From contig JANPEZ010000166.1 of NCBI GenBank assembly GCA_031423155.1, forward strand, positions 1-40,713: DNA of 40,713 bases, in the 5' to 3' direction. The stretch comes from JANPEZ01 sp031423155 (GTDB lineage Bacteria > Actinomycetota > UBA4738 > HRBIN12). Numbering within the stretch: position 1 is the stretch's first letter; each line of letters begins with the position of its first letter. Below the pieces are notes generated by a model that was given only the letters and a program-made list of their open reading frames with translations, had not been told where the DNA came from and ran no database searches. The position numbers and the translations under genes were made by a program. Below, in pieces: positions 37,946 to 40,713 of this stretch.

Positions 37946-40713
37946 CAGCCGGGCGAGCCAGGGCTTCGCGTCTAGTCGCTCGAATATCTCGCGCGCTTCG
38001 GCGAGCATCGGCCCTGCCTCATCCGCGCGCCCGACGCTCGTGAGCCACTCGCCGAACTCGGTCAGGGCGGCGCCGAGCCAGTACGGCATCCCGATCTCGC
38101 GGAACAGGGCGACCGCGCGCGTGAATCCTCCCTCGGCGGCCTCCGGGTCGTCTGTGACCGCCGCCAACCGGGCGTTCGTCCTTTCGCCCAGGGCCTTGAG
38201 AGAAGGCCAAACTTCGCCGCGCCGAAGGCCCCCAAACGCTGCTAGGACGCTCTCGACCTTGTCGAGGTCGTTCACGGCGAAGGCCGCGTCGACGGCGGCG
38301 GCGAAGGCGATCCGAACGATCGGGCTATCGGCTCCGGTCGTCAGCCCGAACTTGATCGCCGCTTCGGCCTGCGCGAACGCTGAGGCGTGATCGCCCTCGG
38401 ACGAGTGTATGACCGCCATCACCACAGCACGCCCGCCCGCTCGCTGAACGTCGGTCGATCCTTCGTACTCCGCGGAGAGTTCGACCATCTTCGCCAGGCC
38501 TTTGTCGAGCCCTCGGTTGACGCAGATCGTCGGCAGCACTGCGAGGGAGCCGCTCATCTCGCCGGTCCAGTCCCACGAGGAGATGTCGCCGGCGCGCTCC
38601 AGCGCTTCGTCCCATCGTCCGGCCATGAACAGCGGATAGGGCATGGCTTCGGAGATGAGCTGCTGCCAAAGCATGTTGCCGGCCCGCTCGGCCAGGTCCA
38701 GCGCTCGCCCGTGCAGGTCGATCGCGTCGGCGTAGCGATCCCTGCCGTAGCTGAGCTCGGCCAGGTTGTAGTAGGCGCGGAGAGCCGCGGTCGTGCGATC
38801 GCCCTCCAACGCGACCTTCAGGGCGTGGCCCAACAGCGCGATACCTTCCTCAGGCCGGGCTCGGGCGGTGGCAACGAGCCCCTTCGTGTTGAGCGCCTGC
38901 GAGATCGTCTCGGGGATCCCGAGGCCCTCTGCGATACCGAGGGCGAAGTCGACCCTTTCGGCCGCGATCTCTATCTCGCCCTTGAAGTAGTGGAGGCGGC
39001 CGAGCTCGGCGGCCAGAGTCGCGAGATCCGCGTCGGGCTCCTCTTTGTTCAGGACCTCGAAAGCGGCCTCCATGCGATCGACGGCCTCGTCTATCAAGCC
39101 GCCGCTTGCCCAATCGACCTCACTTAGAGCCGCCGAGACACGCGCGGCGGAGTGAGCAAGACCAGCCCCCTGGAAGGTTTCGATCGCCTCTTTGTAGTGG
39201 GCCTCCGCTTGCCCTGGGCGACGGGCCTGCCATGCGAGCCCGCCGGCGCGCTCCAGGAAACTGGCCCGGGCAGCCGGGTCATCGGTCAGCGCGAGCGCCT
39301 GCTCGAAGTAGCGCTGGGCCTCCGCGGGCGCGGCGAGCGAGGCCGCGCGTTCACCCGCGACCACGAGCCGCTCGCGCGCTGTAGTCCTTATCGACTCAGC
39401 GTCCTCGGCGTCGGGGGCGGCCTCGTATGCGCTCAGGTAGTGGTTGGCGACGACCTCGACTATCTCCTCGTCCTCGCCCGTCCAGCTCTCCTCGATGAAG
39501 GCAGCGGCGGCCAGGTGCTTAGCTTTGCGTTCCTTCTTCGACAGGGTGTCGTAGGCGACCTTGCGCATGAGGTCCTGGAGGAACCCGTACTGGCCGCGTT
39601 CGGGAGAACGAGGGTCGGCCTGAAGGGAGAGCACCTCTTTGCGAAGGAGCGAAGAGAGCAGCGCTTCGACCTCGCCCTCGGCCGAGCCGCTGACGCGGGC
39701 GAGCCCTCCCTTGAAGAAGGTCTTGCCCAGGACCGCGGCGTCCTGAACGATCCGTCGCTCGTCCGGGGCCAAGCCGTCCAGCCGCGCCGCGATGAGCGCA
39801 TGAAGCGTCTCGGGCACCTCGAGCGAATCGATCGGCCCGGTGGGGGAGTAGATGGCGCCCTCCCGAACCAGCAGGCCGCGGTCGAGCAGCATCCTCACCG
39901 TCTCGACCGCGTAGAGCGGAACCCCTTGCGCCCGATCGAGGATCTGATCGCGGAGCTCGTCCGGGAGCCCGGGCACGAGCCCGGCCAGCAGCTCCGTCAT
40001 CGCTTGCGGCGACAGTGGTTCCAGATACATCGAGGAGAAGCTGCGCTTGCCGGCGCCCCATCCCGGTCGCTTCTCGTGGATGTCGGGGCGAGCCAGCGCC
40101 AGGATGAATATACGGTGGCTGCGCGACCACTCCAGCAGGTACTCGACGAAGTCGAGCATGCCGGCGTCGGCCCACTGCATGTCCTCGAAGACCATGACGA
40201 CCGGGTGCCGCTCGGACAGGCGCTCGAAGAACGTGCGCCACGCGGAGAAGATGTTCTCCTGGTCGCCGGCGACGCCCGTGTCGAGTGCGAGCAGGTGCGC
40301 CAGACGAGGTTCGATCCAGGCGCGCTCCTTCTCGTCCGGAACGAAGGCTTCCAACGTCGAGCGCAGCTTCGCGCTGGCGGTCCCGGTGTCTTCCTCCTCG
40401 GCGATGCGACAGCGCATCTTCACCATGTCGACCAACGCCCAGTACGCGACGCCCTCGCCGTAGGACAGGCACCGACCGCGGTGCCAGAGGCTGTCTTCGG
40501 CCAGGCCGTCCACGTACTTTTCGAATTCCCACGAAAGCCTGGACTTGCCTATGCCCGCGATACCGGTGACCGAAACGAGTGCGGCCTTCGATTCTTCGGC
40601 CGAGGCGTGGAACAGCTCCTTGATCAGGCGCAGGTCGCGGTCACGCCCGACGAAAGGGGCTTCCAGACCCGAAGTGCGAAGAGCGCCGAGGGAGCCCGCG
40701 ACTACCCGCACGG
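37931..40713 (-). CDS. STAND ATPase / TPR part of a second giant cyclase-type regulator (5' end outside window)
   Basis: At least 926 residues, open to the right edge, so the N-terminus is missing; the GTG near 40711 is simply an internal Val, because the sequence before FVGRD aligns with the region between cyclase and ATPase in the gene at 32835-36368. Walker A is GIAGIGKS (around 40543-40566) and Walker B VMVFEDMQWAD. The middle (WGAGKRSFSSMYLEPLS, LLAGLVPGLP, GVPLYAVETVRMLLDRGL and LEVPETL-ALIAARLDGL) is nearly identical to the paralogue, while the TPR-like C-terminal half is more diverged, as expected if it sets partner specificity. A zinc-ribbon and cyclase N-terminus is expected beyond the window but not seen. 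Confidence 0.88.
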   Translation of the reverse strand, partial: VRVVAGSLGALRTSGLEAPFVGRDRDLRLIKELFHASAEESKAALVSVTGIAGIGKSRLSWEFEKYVDGLAEDSLWHRGRCLSYGEGVAYWALVDMVKMRCRIAEEEDTGTASAKLRSTLEAFVPDEKERAWIEPRLAHLLALDTGVAGDQENIFSAWRTFFERLSERHPVVMVFEDMQWADAGMLDFVEYLLEWSRSHRIFILALARPDIHEKRPGWGAGKRSFSSMYLEPLSPQAMTELLAGLVPGLPDELRDQILDRAQGVPLYAVETVRMLLDRGLLVREGAIYSPTGPIDSLEVPETLHALIAARLDGLAPDERRIVQDAAVLGKTFFKGGLARVSGSAEGEVEALLSSLLRKEVLSLQADPRSPERGQYGFLQDLMRKVAYDTLSKKERKAKHLAAAAFIEESWTGEDEEIVEVVANHYLSAYEAAPDAEDAESIRTTARERLVVAGERAASLAAPAEAQRYFEQALALTDDPAARASFLERAGGLAWQARRPGQAEAHYKEAIETFQGAGLAHSAARVSAALSEVDWASGGLIDEAVDRMEAAFEVLNKEEPDADLATLAAELGRLHYFKGEIEIAAERVDFALGIAEGLGIPETISQALNTKGLVATARARPEEGIALLGHALKVALEGDRTTAALRAYYNLAELSYGRDRYADAIDLHGRALDLAERAGNMLWQQLISEAMPYPLFMAGRWDEALERAGDISSWDWTGEMSGSLAVLPTICVNRGLDKGLAKMVELSAEYEGSTDVQRAGGRAVVMAVIHSSEGDHASAFAQAEAAIKFGLTTGADSPIVRIAFAAAVDAAFAVNDLDKVESVLAAFGGLRRGEVWPSLKALGERTNARLAAVTDDPEAAEGGFTRAVALFREIGMPYWLGAALTEFGEWLTSVGRADEAGPMLAEAREIFERLDAKPWLARLRVPH

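Noticed and set aside
40711..40713. GTG at 40711 as a real start for the second giant regulator
   Set aside because: The frame stays open to the edge and aligns upstream of the ATPase with the linker of its full-length paralogue, so the gene continues beyond the window.
1..40713. CRISPR arrays, IS elements, attachment sites, tRNA or rRNA genes
   Set aside because: No regularly spaced direct repeats, transposase or integrase genes, or tRNA-like cloverleaf sequences were seen in the intergenic gaps.

Overview
The window is about 40.7 kb of high-GC bacterial DNA (roughly two-thirds G+C by eye). It is densely coded, with GTG/TTG starts and 4-base start/stop overlaps. It most likely comes from an uncultured actinomycete-type bacterium (Actinomycetota). 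Three things point there: the block JAMM protease (mec) - E1-like adenylyltransferase - sulfur carrier (cysO) - cysM - murI - metallo-beta-lactamase - RNase PH - RdgB follows the order of Mycobacterium tuberculosis Rv1334-Rv1341; the enoyl-ACP reductase is InhA-like (YxxMxxxK); and many genes have a TANNNT -10 box 6-7 nt before the start codon, as on leaderless actinobacterial mRNAs. I see no phage, IS element, CRISPR array, tRNA or rRNA. No gap between genes exceeds 300 bases; the largest are about 230 bases (32604-32834) and about 187 bases (27840-28026).

Layout. 100-4459 (+): agmatinase-family ureohydrolase, methyltransferase, DUF2277 protein, PLP amino-acid decarboxylase, Fpg/Nei glycosylase. 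4456-6033 (-): 14-TM drug exporter. 6178-8080 (+): YVTN-propeller lipoprotein and a second methyltransferase. 8096-10462 (-): DUF885 hydrolase and an SDR oxidoreductase. 10534-12986 (+): secreted glycoside-hydrolase-like protein, DUF4333 lipoprotein, FabI. 12983-16273 (-): a three-gene unit of two paralogous single-pass membrane proteins and a cNMP/CBS/DUF294 nucleotidyltransferase. 16292-22838 (+): selD, then the sulfur-carrier cysteine pathway and the murI-MBL-rph-rdgB housekeeping block. 22905-25503 (+): two membrane histidine kinases without response regulators. 25500-28638: a DUF1326/DUF2182 locus on both strands around a palindromic divergent promoter, ending in a broken SnoaL-like gene. 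28681-32603 (-): DmdA-like GcvT-family protein, TolB-like propeller with RTX-like tail, DEAD-box helicase. 32835-40713: two giant paralogous regulators (the first shows zinc ribbons, class III cyclase, STAND ATPase and TPRs) facing each other across a small NTF2-like gene and a sulfite-oxidase-family molybdoenzyme; the second runs off the right edge.

How genes fit together. The clearest pathway is cysteine synthesis. The E1-like protein would activate the CysO C-terminus for thiocarboxylation, CysM would transfer the sulfur to O-phosphoserine, and the JAMM protease would release cysteine from CysO-Cys. Here CysO is encoded with a terminal Gly-Gly-Cys, so its primary translation product already has the structure of that protease's substrate. 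The best candidate for an undescribed system is the DUF1326/DUF2182 locus: three paralogous CxC-x3-CxC proteins plus a cysteine-bearing multi-pass membrane protein. Its two divergent promoters appear to place their -35 elements in the outer arms of one palindrome.
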